Source: a virus. From it: DNA of 41,411 nucleotides. The position numbers and the translations under genes are program-made. Each line of letters opens with the position of its first letter. Position 1 is the first letter of the stretch. Shown here one piece after another: positions 16,970 through 23,672 of this stretch. The DNA is taken from positions 1-41,411 of IMG/VR virus record IMGVR_UViG_3300036846_000537. One strand, given 5' to 3'. The notes below the pieces were generated by a model, which made no database searches, was not told where the DNA came from, and saw only the letters and a program-made list of their open reading frames with translations.

Positions 16970-17134
16970 CTAAAGTGGGTCGTCAGGCGGGGACGGCGGA
17001 GCAGGGGACGGAGCCTCGGGCTGGTTTACCAACTGAGCCAGCTTGTTGAAGAGATTGTAGCTCCGGACGAGGGGCAGCGCGGCGAGGCCGTCGCAGAGAA
17101 GCGCCAGTTCGTCCTTGGTGAGTTCAACATTCAT
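16970..17134 (-). CDS. small helical protein, LTKDELALL motif
   Basis: A 54-residue protein, last gene of the leftward operon. It starts MNVELTKDELALLCDGLAAL, one amphipathic helix followed by a Pro-rich tail. It is similar to the rightward 15359-15532 product in length, in the LT-x(3)-L register and in the central L-x(3)-P. ATG 17134 is preferred to an in-frame start at 17161 because AAAGGGATCAG precedes it; it overlaps the upstream gene's end by 11 bases. Function unknown. Confidence 0.65.
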   Translation of the reverse strand: MNVELTKDELALLCDGLAALPLVRSYNLFNKLAQLVNQPEAPSPAPPSPPDDPL

Positions 17135-17435
17135 TCTGATCCCTTTCAGTTTCCAGTTCAATCAGTTTGTCTAGGTAGTGCCTGGCTTTGTGTAGATCCT
17201 CCAGTCCATTCTTGTCGGGATACCGCTCCAGATAAGCAGTAATGTTCCCAATGAAGTAGCTTGGCCCGTACAGGCGCCACTGTCGATCCCAGTGCTCCTC
17301 TCCTGGGATTTGTTCCCAGTTGTGGGCTTTCCCCTCCTTGCTCTTGTAATGGTCCCCGCCCACTTGCCGATCGTTGGCCTTAGTGGGTGTGGCCTGGGTC
17401 GGTACATGCTTCAGGGTTGACTTCGAAGCAGTCAT
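17124..17435 (-). CDS. DUF3310 family protein
   Basis: A 103-residue protein with the DUF3310 (SaV-like nucleotide kinase-type) signature: DRQVGGDHYKSKEGKAHNWE, then YFIGNITAYLERYPDKNGLE and DLHKARHYLDKLIELE. The family is very common in phages and is of uncertain function. ATG 17435 is chosen because AAAGGAG lies 7 bases upstream and the family starts close to this residue. The gene overlaps the end of the HD-domain gene by 56 bases. Its position next to nucleotide-metabolism genes fits a nucleotide-related role, but this is inference. Confidence 0.85.
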   Translation of the reverse strand: MTASKSTLKHVPTQATPTKANDRQVGGDHYKSKEGKAHNWEQIPGEEHWDRQWRLYGPSYFIGNITAYLERYPDKNGLEDLHKARHYLDKLIELETERDQNEC

Positions 17436-17925
17436 CAAACAACTCCTTTGCGAACGGGGTGGGGAACCCGAGTTGCTGTAGGATATGCGTGAGTCCCCGA
17501 TCACGTATTTCCATGGCGCCTCGATTGCCGTTGTAGGCCATCTGCTGGGCGCAGTAGAGACACATCTCGAACGTGTCAGACCATGCGAGAATCTTGCGTT
17601 CGTCATCCGTCAGGGCATCGAATATCCGTTGGATGTCAAACTTCTTCTGGAATTCCACTTCCAGTTTTCCCACGACATCGGCTAACCCTTTCTCTGCCCA
17701 CTTGGCAGGCGCAGGAATGTCGCCGGTAATGCTCTCTGCCAGGTCATGGCAAAGGCAAGCCATGAGCAGCCGAGGAGAAGCCCCCTCCGGGCCACTGATG
17801 AAATTGGCAATCATAGCGACACCCCATGAATGCCAGGCCAAATTCTGAGCGGGTACGGGGGTGGTATGGAATCTCTTGATGAGAGTACCTGCCTCATACA
17901 GGCTCAGGAATTGATTCGCAATCAT
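17380..17925 (-). CDS. HD-domain 5'-deoxynucleotidase (YfbR-like)
   Basis: A 181-residue metal-dependent phosphohydrolase of the YfbR-like HD superfamily. Metal ligands are visible: His32 (NLAWHSWG), His60-Asp61 (CLCHDLAESITGDIPAP) and Asp117 (WSDTFEM). The ESITGDIP motif is characteristic of 5'-deoxynucleotidases acting on dNMPs. In a phage that remodels thymidine it could trim host dNMP pools such as dTMP, as dTMPases do in hmdU phages; this is inference. ATG 17925 overlaps the stop of the ThyA-like gene (ATGA), and GGGAGAAGAAAG precedes it. Confidence 0.85.
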   Translation of the reverse strand: MIANQFLSLYEAGTLIKRFHTTPVPAQNLAWHSWGVAMIANFISGPEGASPRLLMACLCHDLAESITGDIPAPAKWAEKGLADVVGKLEVEFQKKFDIQRIFDALTDDERKILAWSDTFEMCLYCAQQMAYNGNRGAMEIRDRGLTHILQQLGFPTPFAKELFDDCFEVNPEACTDPGHTH

Positions 17926-18902
17926 GCTTTCTTCTCCCAACTGCGACGACCCAGCCATTGGCCGCACGCCATAGAGACAGCGTCATCCAGAATGGTTGCG
18001 GCGCTGAGTGTGGATCTGGACTTGTTATGGTTCTTGTAGTCCTCCCAGGATCTGTACATTGGCTGTAGCACCGACGTGATGAACGGGGCATCGTACAAGC
18101 CGTGGGGATCGTCACACCACTTCTCGAACTGCCTCAGATCGCCCTCCCAGTACTTGGAAGTGGTCACCGGAACATGGTGTTCTAGCTTGTAGCTTGCGTA
18201 GGGGTCAATGCTCGCAGGTGGGCTCTCCAGCAGAGGGAAATGCCATTGGTAAATGTGGAAGTCGTTGCTCATTTGGTAGTATCGACCCACCTGAACGTCC
18301 AATGCGTTCGCAACGAACTCTTGGAGAATCGACATGTGAACCGCGTTCGCGCCGTAGCAGCCCCAGATCATGTCGTTGGAGCGGCAACACACCGTCATGT
18401 TGAGCTTTTGATCTGCGACGTTGAAGTAGATCGTGGTGTTGCAGGGGATGTCCTTCGGCACTGTATGGCCCGTGTATTGGTCTGTGCGGGGGTCATACAT
18501 CATGACAACTGCCCTTCGGGACGAAGGATTGTCCATGAGGTGGTGGATCGCCCATTGGATTTGGTCTGTGCCGAAGCGTCGGCGCAGCCTGTGCCCGTAG
18601 GCCCCACCCAGGATACCGTTCTCTGCGAATTGGTGAACGTTGTGATTGAACTGCTCGACGAATGCCAGGTCGTCACGCCCCGACAACAGCCACACCGCCT
18701 CGAAGATGTGAAAGAACGGGTTGGCATCCCGGGCGTCGTTCAACAGCATCCTCTCCGTGGGATGCGAATAGACGGTCGTCACAGGGTAGGGGATTCGCTT
18801 CACCACCCCGTTGCGGCTGTGCGCCTCCTGCCCCAGCACCTTCATCTTCCACAGTGCTTCGGCGTACGCATCATTCACGTTTCTGGCTTGAATCACGAGC
18901 AT
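17922..18902 (-). CDS. ThyA-family enzyme, probable dUMP hydroxymethylase
   Basis: A 326-residue member of the thymidylate synthase / nucleotide hydroxymethylase family. DIPCNTTIYF carries catalytic Cys154; RSND at 174-177 is the nucleotide-phosphate/base loop; Gly181 and Asn186 (WGCYGANAVHMSIL) correspond to the G-x-x-x-N motif where Asn prefers uracil over cytosine; His216 and Tyr218 (SNDFHIY) contact the sugar. The residue after Cys is Asn, not the His of bacterial ThyA. With 5-hmdU kinase and transferase homologues nearby, the likely reaction is dUMP to 5-hydroxymethyl-dUMP with methylene-tetrahydrofolate; plain dTMP synthesis is the alternative. It overlaps both neighbours. Confidence 0.82.
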   Translation of the reverse strand: MLVIQARNVNDAYAEALWKMKVLGQEAHSRNGVVKRIPYPVTTVYSHPTERMLLNDARDANPFFHIFEAVWLLSGRDDLAFVEQFNHNVHQFAENGILGGAYGHRLRRRFGTDQIQWAIHHLMDNPSSRRAVVMMYDPRTDQYTGHTVPKDIPCNTTIYFNVADQKLNMTVCCRSNDMIWGCYGANAVHMSILQEFVANALDVQVGRYYQMSNDFHIYQWHFPLLESPPASIDPYASYKLEHHVPVTTSKYWEGDLRQFEKWCDDPHGLYDAPFITSVLQPMYRSWEDYKNHNKSRSTLSAATILDDAVSMACGQWLGRRSWEKKA

Positions 18903-19164
18903 TGTTGTGCTCCTTCAAGTGTGCGTTGAGTTCCGCCTTGATGCGGCGGGCATCCTCTCCCCTCCAGTGAGAGAGATTGTCTAGCGCAGTGGCGACCACC
19001 ATGTCGCCGTACTCCGCCCCATACATGTCTGCGCATGTATTGATGTGTAGCATAGCATGGACCCACGGAGAGGCGAAGCGGAACACGTTCGCGGAGGGCG
19101 GCTCAGTGGCCCAAATGGAGCAAATTTCCGCTGCGATCTGACACAAGTTACGCTTCTGATTCAT
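18871..19164 (-). CDS. small conserved phage protein upstream of ThyA homologue
   Basis: A 97-residue helical protein with FRFASPWVHAMLHINTCADM, then YGAEYGDMVVATALDNLSHW and RGEDARRIKAELNAHLKEH, a pattern I recall from small phage proteins with the same W-R-G-E-x-A-x-R-I-K-A-E-L ending. Function unknown. ATG 19164 is preferred because CGGAGAGAG precedes it and the more distal start would run through a promoter-like motif. It overlaps the ThyA-like gene by 32 bases, implying coupled translation. Confidence 0.75.
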   Translation of the reverse strand: MNQKRNLCQIAAEICSIWATEPPSANVFRFASPWVHAMLHINTCADMYGAEYGDMVVATALDNLSHWRGEDARRIKAELNAHLKEHNNARDSSQKRE

Positions 19165-19188
19165 CACTCTCTCCGGTGTGGAAACCTC

Positions 19189-19206
19189 GATTATACCCGG
19201 TCCAGG
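19189..19206 (-). promoter_or_regulatory. leftward promoter-like motif CCTG-N7-TATAAT, copy a
   Basis: On the minus strand this reads CCTGGACCGGGTATAATC. It ends about 25 bases before ATG 19164, and the TAA stop of the upstream gene is inside TATAAT. The same arrangement, CCTG then seven bases then TATA, occurs at 30523-30540, 32738-32754 and 32854-32870, with a looser copy at 22289-22306. The -10-like TATAAT suggests a promoter; no clear -35 box is seen. Confidence 0.5.
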
Positions 19207-20069
19207 CGCTTCGACGCGACGATCGCCTGGGGATGGTATTGGTTCTTCAGGCGTTCCCCGAAGTGCTTGGCACGGACATACTTGCTGAGCTCGCACAGAC
19301 AATTCTGTGTATTCTGCGCATCCAGGAAAATAGTAGTTTCATGGAGGATGAAGTTTTTGATGTCCCAGACTTCCTCTTGGAACTGTTCCAGGGGAATGGA
19401 ATGGGTGCGCTGGCGTTTGTGTATGAAATTGAGGCCCATGGTGGAGCCGGGGCCGGGGGCGCACCATGTATTCCAATCCACGGCGTCTTTCAGGAGGGGG
19501 GTCCACTTGAGGTCGGCAACGATCTGAGCAGACAGGAACAGGCCAATGCCGGGGCACATAATCTTGTCTGCGGCGATGTGCAAAGAATCGCCATGTTCAA
19601 CACGTACTCTCGCCTCAGCATGGTCTATCACACGTGCGATGATCGCTTCCTTGGTCTCCCCACCCTCAGAGTAGCCGCCCGTCACCATATAGGCCCCCGT
19701 CCAAGCCTTGCCCTTGCGAGCACGGATGGATTCGAACACCTCTAACCAATGCTTGCGATACTCAGAGGTCCAGCCAGCGAGGGGATATTTGAGTTGTTCC
19801 AGCGTGTCGGGCCAGTTCACCATGCGAGCAACGGTGAGGGCGGTCTGTACATGCTCCGGGAAATGCCGCTGCCCGACGCCAGCCCATTGCCAGATCCACT
19901 TCGTGACCTTGTCATCTTCCCTGCGGATGTTACACCACCTGTTATTGGCGATGATAGGGTCGTCCGTCCATGGGGGTGGCAATCGACTCAGTTCCTTGCG
20001 GACACGGATGAGCTCGCGCTGGCGAATCCAGTGGATGAGATCCCCTAGATATTGCGTGTTCTGAAGCAC
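19191..20069 (-). CDS. 5-hmdU DNA kinase helical-domain protein (HMUDK_hel)
   Basis: A 292-residue all-helical protein of the alpha-glutamyl/putrescinyl-thymine pyrophosphorylase superfamily, clade named HMUDK_hel (DNA-glycosylase-like fold). Family hallmarks are PPPWTDDPI (31-39), NIRREDDKVTKW (47-58), GIGLFLSAQIVADLKWTPLL (174-193), WCAPGPGSTMGLN (202-214) and CLCELSKYVRAKHFGERLKN (258-276). In known phages this domain works with a P-loop kinase on 5-hydroxymethyluracil in DNA, an early step in thymidine hypermodification. Here the kinase is a separate gene at 20461. The start is GTG 20069, supported by AAGGAG eight bases upstream. Confidence 0.85.
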   Translation of the reverse strand: MLQNTQYLGDLIHWIRQRELIRVRKELSRLPPPWTDDPIIANNRWCNIRREDDKVTKWIWQWAGVGQRHFPEHVQTALTVARMVNWPDTLEQLKYPLAGWTSEYRKHWLEVFESIRARKGKAWTGAYMVTGGYSEGGETKEAIIARVIDHAEARVRVEHGDSLHIAADKIMCPGIGLFLSAQIVADLKWTPLLKDAVDWNTWCAPGPGSTMGLNFIHKRQRTHSIPLEQFQEEVWDIKNFILHETTIFLDAQNTQNCLCELSKYVRAKHFGERLKNQYHPQAIVASKRLDRV

Positions 20070-20425
20070 GGGATGTCTCCTTGATAGTACCAGAGGAGGC
20101 CCACCATCCAGAACAAGCAGAGGGAAGCCGGTGCGTTGGCCTCCCTCATCATGTCGAGGGCGACGGGGTTGACGACGGCCCAGTATGCGGCGTAGCAGCC
20201 GTCAACGCCGAACCAGGTGAGGAGGAGCATGAGTGGGAAGGCCCGCCATCGCCGTTGGACGATGACGCGCATGCACCATGGAGCCGTGACGTAAGCCACG
20301 ACGGCCATGATAATGCTGACGGGGACATCCCAGTCGGAGGCCTTCTCAATGTAGGCCCCCACGATGAGCGCGCTCAGGCCGAGGCCGAGCGTCGCGAGTT
20401 TCCACGGGCGGAGGAGTTCGTTCAT
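20045..20425 (-). CDS. four-helix membrane protein
   Basis: A 126-residue hydrophobic protein with about four membrane segments: ATLGLGLSALIVGAYI, VSIIMAVVAYVTAPW, FPLMLLLTWFGVDGCYAAYW and LCLFWMVGLLWYYQ. It lies between two DNA-modification genes and overlaps the start of the next by 25 bases. ATG 20425 is the first Met before the hydrophobic part; the longer frame to 20620 would overlap the kinase gene and begins with unlikely sequence. The ribosome site is weak. Function unknown. Confidence 0.6.
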   Translation of the reverse strand: MNELLRPWKLATLGLGLSALIVGAYIEKASDWDVPVSIIMAVVAYVTAPWCMRVIVQRRWRAFPLMLLLTWFGVDGCYAAYWAVVNPVALDMMREANAPASLCLFWMVGLLWYYQGDIPCFRTRNI

Positions 20426-20460
20426 GGTCTGTGCAGAGGCGGAAAGCCCCCTGCATTCGG

Positions 20461-21072
20461 TTATTTCAGGGGGGTTGTGGGGGTAGTAGCCTCCTCGTCC
20501 TCCGTCGTCTGCATCCACTCGATGAGGAGCGGGTTGTTGGAATAGGCCACCCACTCCAGGTCCTTCACATTGTGGCCTTGGGCTATGAGTTTGTAGCGGA
20601 GCGTGTTGATGGTTTTCCATTTGTCTCGGGTCAGATCAGGGTTGAACTTGCGAGTATTGTTGGCCGCGGCCCGGCGCGCGATCACCCTCTCCAGGCAAAC
20701 GTCAATGGGGGTGTCGAGAAACGCATAAATGTAGTCGTCCCCGAACTGCTTTGAATGCTCCCCCATCTTGCCGTAGTAGGTCGAGGCCAGAAGGCCCTCC
20801 ATGAGGACATGCCCTTGGGGGTGGAGCTTGTCGATTAGGTCCATGACGGTCTGCGCGTCCGCAATGGTGTCGAGCCCCCCACAGATGGAGATGTATGAAC
20901 CCAGCACGAAGATCGGCTCAGTGATCGCGGGGTGGCTGTAGCGGTAGTACAGGATTTTGTTGGGCCCTGCTGCTTGCTCTCCGGTCAGGATGCAAGTGAT
21001 CATGAATTGCCGGATGACGGTGGTCTTGCCGGCGCCGGAGCAGCCGTGGAGTTTGATGATTTTATTGGCCAT
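20461..21072 (-). CDS. P-loop kinase, probable 5-hmdU DNA kinase
   Basis: A 203-residue P-loop NTPase starting MANKIIKLHGCSGAGKTTVI, with Walker A GCSGAGKT at 10-17, a central acidic segment (GHVLMEGLLASTYYGKM) and DTPIDVCLERVIARRAA, typical of small-molecule or nucleic-acid kinases with a DT-P-I/L-x(3)-L-x-R-V lid segment. Such kinases phosphorylate 5-hydroxymethyluracil in DNA in hypermodified phages, and the helical partner domain is encoded by the nearby 19191 gene. Substrate is inferred from context. ATG 21072 follows GAGAGAA and overlaps the methyltransferase-like gene by 11 bases. A nucleotide kinase for dNMPs is the alternative. Confidence 0.75.
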   Translation of the reverse strand: MANKIIKLHGCSGAGKTTVIRQFMITCILTGEQAAGPNKILYYRYSHPAITEPIFVLGSYISICGGLDTIADAQTVMDLIDKLHPQGHVLMEGLLASTYYGKMGEHSKQFGDDYIYAFLDTPIDVCLERVIARRAAANNTRKFNPDLTRDKWKTINTLRYKLIAQGHNVKDLEWVAYSNNPLLIEWMQTTEDEEATTPTTPLK

Positions 21073-21658
21073 GTTCTCTCGGTGTGGAAAAGAGGTAGTA
21101 AGTGGAGCCAAGCCCCTGATTGTGGTTGATTAGTCTGTACCCGTACACCTCCATGTATTTGGCGAACAACGCTGGGTAGGTTGTTCGAGTCGGGGTCATG
21201 CCGAACTTGGCATTGTAGAGACGTTGATGGTTCTGTAGATGGCACCAATAGGCCCCGTACTCCTGCATGAGCAGGAAACGCGCGTCGGAGTCCGCGATGT
21301 TGGTCAGTAGATAGATCCACTCCGGATCAGAGGCAATCGCGTTCAATGTGCCCTTGTGGGGGTCAATGATGACGAGGTCAGCATACTTAGACCAGTGGAA
21401 GGCGTTGGCCTCCACCGCCTCTGCGCGGGGTTCCTGGAAGTTCTCGATGCACCAGGGATCGACGTCAACGGAAACCCAGGACTTGGGCTCAAGCGCGCCC
21501 CACATCTTCATGGGGAGGAGCCCGATGCCGCCGAACAGATCGATCACCGACATCCCCTTGGGGAGGACAGTGCAGAGGTCGATGAAATATTGTGGATACT
21601 TCGCCACAGGACGCTCCATGTATTGGCTTGGATGCCCGAAGTTGCCTTTGACTTTCAT
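21062..21658 (-). CDS. SAM-dependent methyltransferase-like protein
   Basis: A 198-residue class I methyltransferase-like protein. VIDLFGGIG (38-46) is the SAM-binding loop, VDVDPWCIEN (64-73) the acidic strand-2 motif, and ADLVIIDPHKG (93-103) takes the place of the DPPY/DPPF motif IV of base N-methyltransferases. The altered motif IV suggests a different target or lost catalysis. It lies between two genes of the probable base-hypermodification set, so DNA or a modified thymidine is a plausible substrate; this is inference. The strong GGAGG site supports ATG 21658, which overlaps the upstream stop (ATGA). Confidence 0.65.
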   Translation of the reverse strand: MKVKGNFGHPSQYMERPVAKYPQYFIDLCTVLPKGMSVIDLFGGIGLLPMKMWGALEPKSWVSVDVDPWCIENFQEPRAEAVEANAFHWSKYADLVIIDPHKGTLNAIASDPEWIYLLTNIADSDARFLLMQEYGAYWCHLQNHQRLYNAKFGMTPTRTTYPALFAKYMEVYGYRLINHNQGLGSTYYLFSTPREHGQ

Positions 21659-21843
21659 TGCTTTCCTCCGGTGCTGCGATCGCGTTCGTCCGTCAGAGGT
21701 TGCGCGAGAGCAAGCATCGCTTCATAAGCTGCCTTCACGGGTTCTCTGTACCGGCGTTCGTTCAGAGGGGCTCTGTCGTCAAGCCACTCCGAAAGGATGT
21801 GAGCGCCCAAGGCAATTTGGGCCTCTGTTGCTTCATGGGTCAT
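21655..21843 (-). CDS. small hypothetical helical protein
   Basis: A 62-residue protein (MTHEATEAQIALGAHILSEW to a charged C-terminus) with an amphipathic helical pattern. ATG 21843 overlaps the upstream stop (ATGA) and is preceded by GGAG; the next gene is coupled in the same manner. Nothing in the sequence indicates a function. Confidence 0.65.
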   Translation of the reverse strand: MTHEATEAQIALGAHILSEWLDDRAPLNERRYREPVKAAYEAMLALAQPLTDERDRSTGGKQ

Positions 21844-22262
21844 TGCTTGAGCTCCACGTTGGCTGCGAAGGTTGGTTCTGTCCATTCCCCTTCCGGGATG
21901 GCATCAGGGATTTGTTCCAGAGTACACAACATCGTCAAAACCCCATGGCGTACCATGTGTGGAAGTCGGCGGATGTATTCATCGCACATGTCTCTCCCAT
22001 AAAAATACAGCCAGGAATAGTTGGCGTCGTTCTGGGCGGCCCAGGTGCTGAATAGATGCTCCGGTTCGTTGGGGCCGAAAATGCCCACCCCGTTCAGCCG
22101 GTACGCCGATCCATCAATGACTAGGTTCTTCCGTCCATGCGTGTACCAAACGTTGGCTAGGTGAAGGCAAACCCGAATCGGCCCCGACACCAACCATCCG
22201 ATGGGCAGTGTCTTGACCACTTCCTGGGTATTCCGCCCTGCGTAGAGCAGGTCAATGGTCAT
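21840..22262 (-). CDS. pyrimidine-dimer-glycosylase-like phage protein
   Basis: A 140-residue protein whose core STWAAQNDANYSWLYFYGRD, then MCDEYIRRLPHMVRHGVLTM, resembles a phage family with H-P-x-x-x-W-x-R-x-S-x-x-N-Y-x-W-L and later E-Y-x-x-R-Y, commonly labelled pyrimidine dimer DNA glycosylase-like. The first His-Pro of that motif is not present (FSTW instead), so activity is doubtful. It sits directly downstream of the SNF2 helicase within the DNA-modification region. ATG 22262 is preferred to GTG 22274 because GTGGAG lies just upstream. It could recognise modified pyrimidines; that is speculation. Confidence 0.5.
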   Translation of the reverse strand: MTIDLLYAGRNTQEVVKTLPIGWLVSGPIRVCLHLANVWYTHGRKNLVIDGSAYRLNGVGIFGPNEPEHLFSTWAAQNDANYSWLYFYGRDMCDEYIRRLPHMVRHGVLTMLCTLEQIPDAIPEGEWTEPTFAANVELKQ

Positions 22263-22288
22263 TGGTATCTCCACTAAAGGTGAACCCT

Positions 22289-22306
22289 ATTATAGCCGAT
22301 TCAATC
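22289..22306 (-). promoter_or_regulatory. leftward promoter-like motif, copy b
   Basis: On the minus strand GATTGAATCGGCTATAATAG lies about 27 bases before ATG 22262 and overlaps the stop region of the SNF2 gene. It shares CGG-x-TATAAT with the copies at 19189 and 30523 but lacks the CCTG block. Its downstream part (TATAAT, AGGG, TTCACC) resembles the rightward element at 35680. Probable promoter for the lower part of the leftward operon. Confidence 0.4.
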
Positions 22307-23672
22307 ACGACTCCGGGAGGGTTTTTAATGCGGCATTGAGCCGGCTTTGCACTGCGTCCTTCTCGGCTAGCGCCTTGCTCACATCTATGTCTTTGGTGCC
22401 CAGAGCCACGATGTGGTGGACCTCCACGACAGGGGACTTCTGTCCTTGCCTCCAGATCCGGGCGATGGCTTGCTGATACAACTCCAAGTCCCATGTAATG
22501 CCGTACCAGCAGATGTCCTTACACGTCTCTTGTAGGTTCAAGCCGTGCCCCATGGACCGGGGATGGCCTATCAGGAGGGGGATCAGTCCCTCGTTGAAGT
22601 CGTTGACGACGTTCAGCGTGTCATGCCGCTTGGAGATGTTGACCGCGTCAGGGAAGTTGTTCTCAATGAGGTTGGCGTCTTCAATGAACTCGTAGCAGAC
22701 AATAAGGGGCCGGCCCTGCATTTCTTCAACTAATTCGATCAAAGCCTTCAGCTTCTCATTGTGTACATAGTGGGAGACGTGGTCTTCATCATAGATGAAC
22801 CCATTGGCGACCTGGCGGAGCTTCGTGCCGAGCGCAGCCGTGTTGAACACGGGAATGGTGGCGTCCTGTAGGGCTAACAGGAAATTTCGCTCCAGTTCTT
22901 TGTACAGCTTCTGAATCCCGGGTGGAAGCGTGATGTCAATGTAGTTGTTAATCAACTCTGGCATCTCAAGGTAGTCCACCGCCATCATGCGGAGGAGGAT
23001 AGGCTTGACGGCCGCATAAATGCGCGCCTCCGCGCCCTCCGCCAGAATCCACGAGAATCCATCCCGTGATTGGTACATGTAACGTTGACGGAAATGGGTG
23101 ATAAAGCGGCCCAGCGCGGCGCCCAAATCGCATACGTACACCTGTCCAAAGAGGTCCGCAAGGCCATTAGGGGCGGGGGTGCCAGTAAGGACGATACGTC
23201 GTGTGAACTTGTGTAAATGCTTTTTAAGAGCTTTGAACCTCTGAGTCTGGGTGTCCTTGAATTTTGTGCTCTCATCAACGACGAGCATGTCAAGATTGAG
23301 GTATTGCCACGGGTCGAGCTCAAGAAGACGGACGAGCGACTCAGGATTGATGACATACACATCATGCTTCTCCTTCAGGAGTTCAATGCGTTCCTCTGAC
23401 GTCATCTCACAGAGGACGCATACATCCAACCGGTAGAAGTCAGACCACTTCTCCACCTCCACCGGCCAGACTGTCTTCGCTACACGAACGGGGGCCACCA
23501 CCAGCGCGTGCTGAGTATGCCCCTCATCAATCAGAAAGTCGATGGCGGCGAGCGTCGTTGAGGTCTTCCCCAGGCCTGGATCCAACAGCAGACCCGAGTG
23601 CGGATTCTCAATCAGCCACTGCAGTGCGGCCAGCTGATAGTTCCTTGGCGTCCAGGGTTGCGGGGCGTTCAT
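22305..23672 (-). CDS. SNF2-family DNA helicase/translocase
   Basis: A 455-residue superfamily 2 protein of the SNF2 type found in many phages. Motif I is DPGLGKTSTT (31-40), motif II VVDEST (131-136), motif III LTGTPAPNG (162-170), and motif VI QAIARIWRQGQ (401-411). It should be an ATP-driven duplex-DNA translocase in recombination, repair or replication. ATG 23672 is chosen because CGGAG lies upstream and the helicase core starts at residue 11; the longer frame to 23762 would run into the ADDT gene. It overlaps that gene's end by 65 bases. Confidence 0.9.
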   Translation of the reverse strand: MNAPQPWTPRNYQLAALQWLIENPHSGLLLDPGLGKTSTTLAAIDFLIDEGHTQHALVVAPVRVAKTVWPVEVEKWSDFYRLDVCVLCEMTSEERIELLKEKHDVYVINPESLVRLLELDPWQYLNLDMLVVDESTKFKDTQTQRFKALKKHLHKFTRRIVLTGTPAPNGLADLFGQVYVCDLGAALGRFITHFRQRYMYQSRDGFSWILAEGAEARIYAAVKPILLRMMAVDYLEMPELINNYIDITLPPGIQKLYKELERNFLLALQDATIPVFNTAALGTKLRQVANGFIYDEDHVSHYVHNEKLKALIELVEEMQGRPLIVCYEFIEDANLIENNFPDAVNISKRHDTLNVVNDFNEGLIPLLIGHPRSMGHGLNLQETCKDICWYGITWDLELYQQAIARIWRQGQKSPVVEVHHIVALGTKDIDVSKALAEKDAVQSRLNAALKTLPES

